Part shown: positions 1 to 5,452 of the stretch, one piece after another | How positions within the stretch are numbered: the stretch's first letter is position 1 | Layout of the letters: every line of letters begins with the position of its first letter | From: JAAOZN01 sp964421575 | Lineage (GTDB): Archaea > Thermoproteota > Nitrososphaeria > Nitrososphaerales > JAAOZN01 | Assembly: GCA_964421575.1 (NCBI GenBank) | Contig: CAYQXI010000021.1 | Span: forward strand, 1-8,032 | Reading direction: 5' to 3' | DNA length: 8,032 nt | Position numbers and translations under genes: made by a program | The notes under the pieces: generated by a model | What the model was told of the DNA's origin: nothing | What the model saw: the letters and a program-made list of their open reading frames with translations, nothing else | The model's database searches: none

Positions 1-452
1 TTATAAGTTACCTTAAGAGCATAGATTATAAGGTTCCAAACCCCCTCGAACTTAGAGTTGCAGAGCTTGAAAAGCGAGTTTCAGCTCTAGAAAGTGGAAA
101 GCCGCTATCTCCGACACAACCCGCACAAGCAGCCCAAAGAATTGAAATCACTCTGTCAAAAAGCGATATTAAGTGGAAACTGGTAAAGATTCCTAAGAAG
201 TTTAGGCCGCTCTTCCCCGGTTATAAAGTACCATTTACTTTAGAAACAAATGTGGGGGAGATAGAGACATATATGGTGGGAGGGTATAGTAGTAAGAAGA
301 AGGGAGATCTGGCCGCTGGACGTGGTTTCTCGAAGGGGTTGAGTAAATGGTTTAAGCATAATGATGTTAAAGAAGGAGATATATTGGTTATAGAGATAAT
401 TGAGCCGCATAAACGCTATAAACTCTACAAAAAGCCCGCCACAACCACCTAA
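1..452 (+). CDS. 3' part of unrecognised protein with coiled coil and small C-terminal domain (5' end outside window)
   Basis: The frame is open from the left edge (first full codon at 3) to the TAA ending at 452, about 149 residues. No ATG or TTG lies in frame before the GTG at 252, so the true start is most likely upstream of the window; starting at 252 would cut through the domain. Counting from the first visible codon, residues 15-29 carry a heptad pattern (L15, V19, L22, V26, L29), suggesting a short coiled coil for oligomerisation. A Pro/Gln/Ala-rich linker follows (about residues 33-46), then a compact basic domain of about 95 residues ending in a KEGDILVIEII strand. That ending loosely resembles DNA-binding pseudobarrel (B3-like) domains, but this is only an impression and no function is assigned. 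No membrane segment is visible in the part present. Confidence 0.6.
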   Translation, partial: ISYLKSIDYKVPNPLELRVAELEKRVSALESGKPLSPTQPAQAAQRIEITLSKSDIKWKLVKIPKKFRPLFPGYKVPFTLETNVGEIETYMVGGYSSKKKGDLAAGRGFSKGLSKWFKHNDVKEGDILVIEIIEPHKRYKLYKKPATTT

Positions 453-515
453 GGTTCTCTAGTATATTCTGCTTCTAAAAGGATTAATAGGCTTCGGAAC
501 CTCTGCATTAGAGGA

Positions 516-1214
516 ATGAGTAAGTTTAGGGTAGGCACATCTGGCTACAGCTACTTCTGGAACCCGGGTGTGCCGACACCATTCGAGTGGTATGTTAGCC
601 AAGGTTTCAATACCGTTGAGATTAATGCTAGCTTCTACCGATTCCCCTCCCCTAGCTGGGTCAAAGCTTGGATTAAAGCGCCTAAAGACTTCGACTTCTC
701 TATAAAGGTGCACCGCTCGATAACCCACTACACCAAACTATCAGACAAAGCACTCAAACTATGGAGCAGATTCAAGGAGCCGTTCAAGCCTATCGAGGAT
801 AGGATAGCGTTCTGGCTCTTTCAGATGCCCTCAAACTTCAAACCGAATGAAAGAAGCATCAGCCGCCTCACCGGCTTCTTCACAAACCTAAACCTAGGGG
901 AGCGTGCGGTCGTCGAATTCAGGGAGCAGAGCTGGTGGCGCAGAATAGATGAAATTAGAGCTTGCGGGGTTTCCTTCTGCTCGGTAGACGCGCCAGCCCT
1001 ACCAAGAGAAATCATCACCCTAAACGACCTAATCTACCTTAGGCTACACGGCAGAGAGGAGTGGTATGCATACGTGTACAGCAGAGGGGAGCTAGAAGAG
1101 ATCGTAAAGAAGGTGAAGGAAGCAGACGCCAAGAAGGTCTACATATACCTCAACAACGACCTCGGGATGCTGGAAAACGGCAAACTACTCATAAAGATGC
1201 TACAACAGACATAA
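516..1214 (+). CDS. DUF72 family (YecE-like) TIM-barrel protein
   Basis: This 232-residue protein carries the DUF72 landmarks in order: the N-terminal VGTSGYSYFW strand (residues 6-15), the FNTVEINASFYRFP segment (31-44) with its conserved Glu, a FSIKVHRSITH strand, a FQMPSNF strand, a VVEFREQSWW segment, and the C-terminal YLRLHG and YIYLNND motifs. Length and motif order match an intact family member of about 230-250 residues. The fold is known to be a TIM barrel; the biochemical role of the family is not settled, so none is given here. The ATG at 516 is preceded by GAGG only one base away, so the ribosome binding site is weak and the message may be nearly leaderless. It is followed after 43 bases by the SpoIIM-like gene, which seems to have its own TATA-like box. 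Confidence 0.9.
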   Translation: MSKFRVGTSGYSYFWNPGVPTPFEWYVSQGFNTVEINASFYRFPSPSWVKAWIKAPKDFDFSIKVHRSITHYTKLSDKALKLWSRFKEPFKPIEDRIAFWLFQMPSNFKPNERSISRLTGFFTNLNLGERAVVEFREQSWWRRIDEIRACGVSFCSVDAPALPREIITLNDLIYLRLHGREEWYAYVYSRGELEEIVKKVKEADAKKVYIYLNNDLGMLENGKLLIKMLQQT

Positions 1215-1220
1215 GGTAAG

Positions 1221-1228
1221 TTTATTTA
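1221..1228 (+). promoter_or_regulatory. candidate TATA box of the SpoIIM-like gene
   Basis: TTTATTTA sits in the 43-base gap after the DUF72 gene. Its centre is about 34 bases before the TTG start at 1258, which would place transcription initiation near 1250 and give a very short leader. There is no Shine-Dalgarno sequence before that start, which fits a near-leaderless archaeal transcript. Inference from sequence and spacing only. Confidence 0.4.
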
Positions 1229-1257
1229 ACAATAAACCCTACAGCTCTCTGCTCACG

Positions 1258-1752
1258 TTGAGTCGGCGTCGCACCTTCCTAATCGTCCTCCTCATTCTAA
1301 TAGGGTTCACAGCACTCGGCTCAGCGACAACCGTAGAGAGAAGCGAAGCAGAAAGAATACTAGAAGATGTGAAGAAGATCGTACCAGCTAACCCAAACGC
1401 CATGGACATCTTCAGCAACAACATAAGGATAGCTCTACTAATGCTGATACCGGGCTTAGGGCTCATCTTAGGACCATACGTGCTCTACAACACAGGCCTA
1501 GTCTTCTCAGCATCCGGCGTAGTAAATAATGTCTCCGGTATTACACTCTTCTTAACCACCACCATCTTACCATTCTTCTGGCTCGAGTTCGCAGCCTACG
1601 CGGCTTCGGTAACACAGAACCTATATCTGATCTTGGCGATCAAATCTAAGATTCTAAAATATGAGATACGTAACCTTGCTTACACTATAATTGCTATAGC
1701 TGCCCTTCTTTTATTAGGTGCTTGGATAGAAATGATCTTTATTTCATCTTGA
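1258..1752 (+). CDS. SpoIIM-like (stage II sporulation protein M family) membrane protein
   Basis: The protein has 164 residues and begins at a TTG. It has a hydrophobic N-terminal segment (about residues 5-23), a short soluble stretch with acidic and basic residues (about 25-50), then about three membrane segments (roughly 57-80, 93-118 and 140-161). The central block with IFSNNIRIALL, a Pro/Gly-rich turn, YNTGLVFSASG and an LEFAAYAAS segment follows the pattern of archaeal SpoIIM/DUF95 proteins (F-x-N-N near the first core helix; a Glu followed by small residues in a later helix). In archaea this family has nothing to do with sporulation and its role is unknown. The stop codon overlaps the end of the opposite-strand synthase gene by 14 bases. 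Confidence 0.7.
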   Translation: MSRRRTFLIVLLILIGFTALGSATTVERSEAERILEDVKKIVPANPNAMDIFSNNIRIALLMLIPGLGLILGPYVLYNTGLVFSASGVVNNVSGITLFLTTTILPFFWLEFAAYAASVTQNLYLILAIKSKILKYEIRNLAYTIIAIAALLLLGAWIEMIFISS

Positions 1753-3175
1753 CTTTAACCCTATTGTTAGCCTTCTCGAGCAACCAAGGCATATGCTTCT
1801 TAACCAGCGCAAGCATCTCCTCGTTGCCAATCCTCGTAAGTCTGCCTTCGTCATACATCGCCTTGATCTCATCATGTATCTCAACCACACCCGGTGTAGA
1901 TTTCGTAACCTTGTTTTCGCCGGTGAGCTTAAAGTAGTGGTTTATCCAAAACACAACGCCAGCTAGACCAGAGTATTCAGAGACAGCCACGCCCGGCGGT
2001 CGATCTAAGAGCTTCTCTGTGTCAAACGGTAGGTACATTTCTATGTTCTTGAGGAGACCATCAGCGTGTATCCCAGCCCAAGTTACGTTGAAGTTTTCAC
2101 CTACGATTGGATAGTATGGTGGGATGCTGTAACCGATCTCCTCCTCATAGTATTGGGCGATCTTCGTTATCACCTTCGTATCCATACCATCCAAATCTCC
2201 TTTGATGTTAGCATACATGAAGACCATAGCCTCCAGTGGCACATTCCCAGCCCTCTCACCTATACCAAGAAGGGTGCAGTTTACTAATGATGCACCATAG
2301 AGCCAAGCGGAGACAGAGTTCGCAACACCCATATGGAAGTCGTTATGCCCATGAAACTCCAGTTGCTCCGATGGAACATCACATATGTTATTTAAGACCC
2401 AGATGAGCTTCGGAACACTTCTAGGCAGGGCCGCACCATCCCAAGGTAATCCTATACCTAAGGTATCACAGACCCTTACCCTAAACGGAAGCCCGTATTT
2501 ACGTGAGAGTTTCATAAGTTTTCTAATAAATGGGACAACTACACCAAATATGTCTGCTCTAGTAGAGTCTTCTAGATGCACACGAGGCACTATGCCGAGC
2601 TTAAAGACCTCCTCAACCACCTCAAGATACTTCGAAATCACCTTCTGCCGCCCGAGTCCAGGGAATTTATAGAAGATATGGTAATCGCTTACAGGCGTAA
2701 CCATACCGCACTCCTCAACTTTACTTCCTTTTACAAGAATCAGATCTTCGTAGGTAGGCCTCATCCAACCTACTATGAGCGGATAATCATAGCCGAGGTT
2801 TCTGCAAGCTTCGACAGCTTCCCTATCCTTCTTGGAGTATAAGAAGAATTCTGACTGAAGGATCTTTCCCTCTGGGCCGCCGAGCTCGTGGAGCAGTGTG
2901 TATAGGTCTACGATCTGCTTAACAGAATATGGTTCACGTGCTTGCTGCCCATCCCTAAAAGTTGTGTCCGTTATCCAAATCTTCTCAGGCGTCTTAAGTG
3001 GGAGAAGTATGCCGTCGAAGACCGTTAGTGGCGGCTTGTCCCAGGGAAAGAACTCCTTGTATAGTTTTGGTTTAGGCACATCTACAACCTCATAATCAGG
3101 TAGATCTATAGACTCCTTTCGCATATAGGCTATGAACTCCCTTCGCTTCTCTTGATCCAGATGTTTAATGCTCAA
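1739..3175 (-). CDS. HMGL-like acyl-CoA:2-oxoacid condensing enzyme, probable Re-citrate synthase
   Basis: The 478-residue protein belongs to the DRE-TIM metallolyase superfamily (isopropylmalate, homocitrate and Re-citrate synthases), which condense acetyl-CoA with a 2-oxo acid. Visible are DTTFRDGQQ (residues 70-78, with R74/D75), HGHND (275-279) and GIGERAGN (304-311). These supply the expected catalytic Arg and metal ligands D75, H275, H277 and N311. The stretches GGPEGKILQSEFFLYSKKD (99-117), SDYHIF (163-168), ALPRSVP (249-255) and WLYGASLVNCTLLGIGERAG (291-310) resemble what I recall of Clostridium kluyveri-type Re-citrate synthases rather than classic LeuA. No LeuA leucine-binding domain is recognisable; the C-terminus has an AGIHADG motif and a helical tail. 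Re-citrate synthase makes citrate from oxaloacetate and acetyl-CoA in the cytoplasm with the stereochemistry opposite to GltA. The TTG start is preceded by AGGTG four bases away, with an in-frame stop just upstream. A homocitrate synthase or another 2-oxoacid specificity remains possible. Confidence 0.85.
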   Translation of the reverse strand: MSIKHLDQEKRREFIAYMRKESIDLPDYEVVDVPKPKLYKEFFPWDKPPLTVFDGILLPLKTPEKIWITDTTFRDGQQAREPYSVKQIVDLYTLLHELGGPEGKILQSEFFLYSKKDREAVEACRNLGYDYPLIVGWMRPTYEDLILVKGSKVEECGMVTPVSDYHIFYKFPGLGRQKVISKYLEVVEEVFKLGIVPRVHLEDSTRADIFGVVVPFIRKLMKLSRKYGLPFRVRVCDTLGIGLPWDGAALPRSVPKLIWVLNNICDVPSEQLEFHGHNDFHMGVANSVSAWLYGASLVNCTLLGIGERAGNVPLEAMVFMYANIKGDLDGMDTKVITKIAQYYEEEIGYSIPPYYPIVGENFNVTWAGIHADGLLKNIEMYLPFDTEKLLDRPPGVAVSEYSGLAGVVFWINHYFKLTGENKVTKSTPGVVEIHDEIKAMYDEGRLTRIGNEEMLALVKKHMPWLLEKANNRVKVKMK

Positions 3176-3179
3176 CTTG

Positions 3180-3184
3180 CACCT
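3180..3184 (-). promoter_or_regulatory. ribosome binding site fixing the TTG start of the Re-citrate synthase-like gene
   Basis: On the minus strand AGGTG lies four bases before the TTG at 3175-3173 and is complementary to the CACCU core of the archaeal 16S 3' end. The in-frame TAA at 3190-3188 leaves no alternative start further upstream. It is part of the 10-base segment TAAGGTAGGT that recurs on the plus strand at 3456-3465. Confidence 0.6.
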
Positions 3185-3227
3185 ACCTTATTGGATAATC
3201 GGTATATTACCTTATCGGTCTTAATAG

Positions 3228-3236
3228 TTAAATTAG
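3228..3236 (-). promoter_or_regulatory. candidate TATA box of the Re-citrate synthase-like gene
   Basis: On the minus strand this reads TAATTTAAC, the best TATA-like element upstream of the gene. It would place initiation near 3205, giving a leader of about 30 bases that includes the AGGTG ribosome binding site. A second A/T stretch at 3212-3218 is too close unless the leader is very short. Sequence and spacing inference only. Confidence 0.35.
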
Positions 3237-3307
3237 CAGTTGCGCATCCTTTTGATTAGCAAACGTCAAGGAAAGTATGCAAAGGATTAGACAGATGATT
3301 ACTGTGT

Positions 3308-3315
3308 AGGAGAGG
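3308..3315 (+). promoter_or_regulatory. orphan Shine-Dalgarno sequence AGGAGAGG
   Basis: This strong purine-rich site lies ten bases before an ATG at 3326 in an otherwise gene-free gap. The ATG frame runs only 21 codons to a TAG. A ribosome binding site of this quality with no gene behind it suggests a small or broken coding sequence here. Confidence 0.35.
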
Positions 3316-3325
3316 TTCGGCTCAA

Positions 3326-3440
3326 ATGCTCACACGGCGCTATTATTCTTATAGTTATAGTTGGCCATACATTAGTAGGTACCGTAGCTAGAAGACTGTA
3401 TGCGATTAAACAGACAAAAGGGAAGCCCTTTACTGCGTAA
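3326..3440 (+). other. possible small single-pass membrane protein, apparently frameshifted
   Basis: The frame ending at the TAA 3438-3440 encodes, from 3339, about 33 residues with the run AIILIVIVGHTLVGTVARR followed by a basic tail. This is the classic look of a one-helix membrane protein with a cytoplasmic positive end. The frame has no ATG, GTG or TTG back to an in-frame TAG at 3288-3290. The ATG at 3326, which has a good ribosome binding site, is in another frame and reaches a TAG after 21 codons. Skipping one base near 3338 would join MLTR to the hydrophobic run, giving about 37 residues. It could be a decayed gene, a sequencing or assembly indel, a real +1 shift, or chance. No family is recognised. 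Confidence 0.3.
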
Positions 3441-3485
3441 GGTTTAGAAGGTACTTAAGGTAGGTTGTAGAGGGCGGGTGTTAAG

Positions 3486-4037
3486 TTGGCCGTAGTGGTT
3501 GCTATTGTGGGCCGTAAGAAGTCGGGTAAAACTTGGACGATGGAGTACCTTATCTCTCGACTTGCGGGGATGGGCTTTAAAATCGGTGCTGTGAAGCACA
3601 TACACGAAGAAGGTGTAACGATAGATACTACTGGTAAGGATACGTGGCGGTTCGCAAGGGCTGGTGCAAAGGTCGTCCTAAGCGCATCACCAGACGAGCT
3701 GGCTTTGATCAAAAGAACTAAAACGTATTATGGTAATTTAGACAGTATACTAGGGTGTTTGAAAAATGAGGATCTAGATATCATATTCATAGAGGGCTTT
3801 CACTCCCTTGTAGCGAAGAGGACAGATGTCTACAAGATCTTAACAGCGAAAGATACTGAGGATCTAAATAGTCTTCTCGTAGGCACCGAGCCCCCCATTT
3901 TAGCCGTGACTGGAGTGATAAGCGAAAACGTAACTCAGCTAAAAGATCAAAACATCCCATTAATCAATCTGAAGTTAAGAGGAGAAGAGCTGGTAAACAT
4001 AGTTAAGGCTTTGGTTCAGAAGAAGGAAGCACAGTGA
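3486..4037 (+). CDS. mobB: MobB, molybdopterin-guanine dinucleotide biosynthesis GTP-binding protein
   Basis: This 183-residue P-loop protein has a Walker A motif GRKKSGKT (residues 9-16), then GMKxG-like GMGFKIGAVKHIHE with the conserved Lys-His pair, DTTGKDTWRFARAGA (MobB D-x-x-G-K-D and A-G-A signature), and DIIFIEGFH, the Walker B-like strand with the conserved Glu-Gly. All are MobB hallmarks and the length is usual. MobB binds GTP and works with MobA, which adds GMP to molybdopterin to form the MGD cofactor in the cytoplasm. That is consistent with the MGD-type oxidoreductase encoded 3.4 kb further on, although that gene is in a separate transcription unit. The TTG at 3486 is the first usable start after an in-frame TAG at 3468-3470; a weak GGGTG lies five bases before it. 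Its 3' end overlaps the convergent gene by 35 bases. Confidence 0.9.
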   Translation: MAVVVAIVGRKKSGKTWTMEYLISRLAGMGFKIGAVKHIHEEGVTIDTTGKDTWRFARAGAKVVLSASPDELALIKRTKTYYGNLDSILGCLKNEDLDIIFIEGFHSLVAKRTDVYKILTAKDTEDLNSLLVGTEPPILAVTGVISENVTQLKDQNIPLINLKLRGEELVNIVKALVQKKEAQ

Positions 4038-4713
4038 CCTCGCCTATAACATCCTCTTCTTTTGCCAAGATAACCTCCTTAGCGTCGTGGAATCTTGGTG
4101 ATTCCGAGAGTCTAATTTTAACTGCTTTACCTCGGTAGGTAAAGGTTGCGTTACCTTCTATCTGCTCTAAAGCGTGGAACCTCTTATTAGTAGCACCCAT
4201 TGCAGCTTGAATACCGTCAGCCACACAAGCCTTCACAGCAACCACAGCCTTCAGCTCTTTATCCCTCGGTTCACAGCCTAGCTCGACCAAGGCTCGATAG
4301 AGCATTCTAACACCTATTGCTACCCCAGCGCACAGCTCGCCATGGAAGCTCTCACCAGCCTTCAGCAACACCTTAAGAGCCTCATTTTTCGGCATATGGA
4401 GTAATTTCTGGGGGACTAATGCACTATAGATGCAGTCTTTGAACGCATCGTATGGCTGAATATGTATAACATCTACACTATCTTTCAAACCCATCTTTAC
4501 ATTAATCACACCGTCTCCGTAGCTGATAACTTTACCAACGTAAGTTTTCACCGTATTATCGCTATTTGAGTGGGTTACGATGATTAGATGTGAGTAACCT
4601 TTGAGCGAATCGACTACAGCACGAGCATCTTCAGATATCTCGATCTCAGCCTCTGCCTCGTCGCCAAACGTTTTAGGCTTCACTACACCCATCCGCTTAA
4701 CCCTTAACCACAT
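4003..4713 (-). CDS. TrmO-like (TsaA) fragment domain fused to an FmdE-like domain
   Basis: The 236-residue protein has two parts. Residues 1-93 resemble the two ends of the TrmO/TsaA beta-barrel fold: MGVV (8-11), AEIEISEDARAVVDSLKGYS then HL (22-43, the usual GF/YSH strand), and a second block ending VIHIQPYDAFKD (82-93), like VLDIKPYxxxxD. The RP...GVFATRSPxRPNPIG core of TrmO between these blocks is missing, so tRNA methyltransferase activity is unlikely. Residues 117-215 match the FmdE region: ESFHGELCAGVAIGVR (121-136), then CVADGIQAAMGATNKR (163-178), like C-x-x-D-x-I-Q-x-x-x-G-C-T; here the second Cys is Ala (A174). FmdE-type domains bind metal and often accompany molybdenum/tungsten enzymes, but this protein's function is unknown. 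ATG 4713 keeps the first strand; ATG 4692 (M8) is an alternative. No ribosome binding site is evident. Confidence 0.8.
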   Translation of the reverse strand: MWLRVKRMGVVKPKTFGDEAEAEIEISEDARAVVDSLKGYSHLIIVTHSNSDNTVKTYVGKVISYGDGVINVKMGLKDSVDVIHIQPYDAFKDCIYSALVPQKLLHMPKNEALKVLLKAGESFHGELCAGVAIGVRMLYRALVELGCEPRDKELKAVVAVKACVADGIQAAMGATNKRFHALEQIEGNATFTYRGKAVKIRLSESPRFHDAKEVILAKEEDVIGEVTVLPSSEPKP

Positions 4714-4748
4714 GCTGACTCATCATTCTGATGTGGGTCAAAATAGGA

Positions 4749-4754
4749 TTTAAA
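4749..4754 (-). promoter_or_regulatory. candidate TATA box (TTTAAA) in the divergent gap between the FmdE-like and GNAT genes
   Basis: TTTAAA lies 36 bases before the ATG of the minus-strand gene, putting initiation near 4725 with a short leader. The core is palindromic and could be read both ways, but for the GNAT gene it would imply a leader of nearly 30 bases without a ribosome binding site. The surrounding ATTTAAACCT (4748-4757) recurs exactly at 5403-5412 before the respiratory operon. Confidence 0.4.
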
Positions 4755-4803
4755 CCTCTCTACTCTGTTATCGCTACTTAGAATGGTAAATAGGTAAACT
4801 TTA

Positions 4804-5376
4804 ATGTTTAAAGAAGGCTTTAACCCACTTAACTTGGAGCACAAACTCAAAGATAGCCGCTCGCTCATTATAAGAGAGGCGAGGCTTGAGGACGCGGAAG
4901 CTATACTAAGTGTATTGAGTGAAGTAGCTTCGGAAGAAAACCTCCTTCTATTAGATAAAGGAGAGTACGATATGCGATTAGAGAAGCGCCACATCCTTAG
5001 TGCCAAATCCGGCGGTAAAACCTTGATACTGGTAGCTGAGGTCGACGGCAAGGTTGTTGGCGTAGGTGAGGTGAAGATTGGAGAATTTAAGAAGAACAGC
5101 CACACCGCAGAACTCGGTCTTGCGGTCATAAAGGAGTTTAGAGGGCTTGGTGTAGGCAAAGCCCTTATGAAGGAGATGCTCAGCCGCGCAGAAAAGAAAG
5201 GGGTAGAGAAGGTTTGGCTCAGCGTCTTCTCAACCAATAACGCCGCAATTAGGTTATACCAAAAGTTCGGTTTTGTGGTCGAGGGTGTTAGGAAAAAGCA
5301 GTTTAAGATCAACAACAAGTATGTTGATGAGCTGTTAATGGCGAAGTTCTTACCTCATCGAGAAAAACCTCAATAA
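4804..5376 (+). CDS. GNAT family N-acetyltransferase
   Basis: The protein has 190 residues. After about 20 N-terminal residues without recognisable features, the GNAT fold begins at LIIREARLEDAEAI and continues through a VAEVDGKVVGVGEV strand pair and AELGLAVIKEFRGLGVGKAL. This last contains the acetyl-CoA pyrophosphate-binding loop R-G-L-G-V-G and is followed by helix 3. The C-terminal SVFSTNNAAIRLYQKFGF motif is typical of RimI/phosphinothricin-acetyltransferase-like members. It transfers acetyl from acetyl-CoA to an amine, but the acceptor cannot be deduced; the pattern fits small-molecule as well as protein N-terminal acetylation. It is cytoplasmic. No ribosome binding site precedes ATG 4804 (TAAACTTTA before it), so leaderless expression is likely. 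It stands alone, divergent from the FmdE-like gene and separated by 76 bases from the respiratory operon. Confidence 0.9.
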   Translation: MFKEGFNPLNLEHKLKDSRSLIIREARLEDAEAILSVLSEVASEENLLLLDKGEYDMRLEKRHILSAKSGGKTLILVAEVDGKVVGVGEVKIGEFKKNSHTAELGLAVIKEFRGLGVGKALMKEMLSRAEKKGVEKVWLSVFSTNNAAIRLYQKFGFVVEGVRKKQFKINNKYVDELLMAKFLPHREKPQ

Positions 5377-5401
5377 TTAGACAAAGAGCATAGGTGTACG
5401 G

Positions 5402-5420
5402 TATTTAAACCTTTTATAAA
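5402..5420 (+). promoter_or_regulatory. candidate TATA region of the molybdopterin oxidoreductase operon
   Basis: Two overlapping A/T elements, TATTTAAAC (5402-5410) and TTTATAAA (5413-5420), lie upstream of the TTG at 5453. The second would put initiation near 5443, leaving a ten-base leader that just covers the GGAG ribosome binding site; the first would give about 20 bases. This is the only plausible promoter for the three-gene run, whose later genes are 0-10 bases apart. Confidence 0.45.
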
Positions 5421-5444
5421 GATTCTGCAAAGGTAACAGTTAGT

Positions 5445-5448
5445 GGAG
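5445..5448 (+). promoter_or_regulatory. ribosome binding site GGAG fixing the TTG start of the Fe-S subunit
   Basis: GGAG lies four bases before TTG 5453. An in-frame TAG at 5441-5443 rules out earlier starts, and the next in-frame ATG (5468) has no such site and would drop the start of the HWAMVIDLRRCIGC block. Confidence 0.6.
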
Positions 5449-5452
5449 CTCC

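Larger units (their letters stand above)
3176..3485. other. 310-base divergent intergenic region
   Basis: This gap separates the minus-strand synthase from plus-strand mobB and must hold both promoters. It contains an A/T-rich TATA-like element for the synthase (3228-3236), a good orphan Shine-Dalgarno sequence (3308-3315), a possible small frameshifted membrane-protein frame (3326-3440) and a 10-base inverted repeat near its two ends. No tRNA, CRISPR unit or clear terminator hairpin was found in it. Confidence 0.6.

Noticed and set aside
252..452. A separate 66-residue gene starting at GTG 252
   Set aside because: The same frame is open all the way to the left edge with protein-like sequence (coiled coil, linker, start of the domain), and no ribosome binding site precedes 252. 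It is better seen as the end of a longer gene.
1719..1760. Terminator after the SpoIIM-like gene
   Set aside because: Only short T-runs are present, within coding sequence of two overlapping genes, with no convincing hairpin.
3308..3335. tRNA-like TPsiC arm (GGTTCG) in the intergenic region
   Set aside because: The flanking five bases (AGAGG and CAAAT) do not pair and no acceptor or anticodon arm can be drawn around it.
4704..5318. Long minus-strand open frame (204 codons) opposite the GNAT gene
   Set aside because: The translation is rich in Ser, Leu, Phe and Pro with no motif, while the plus strand encodes a clear GNAT fold with its acetyl-CoA loop. It also runs into the end of the FmdE-like gene start region.
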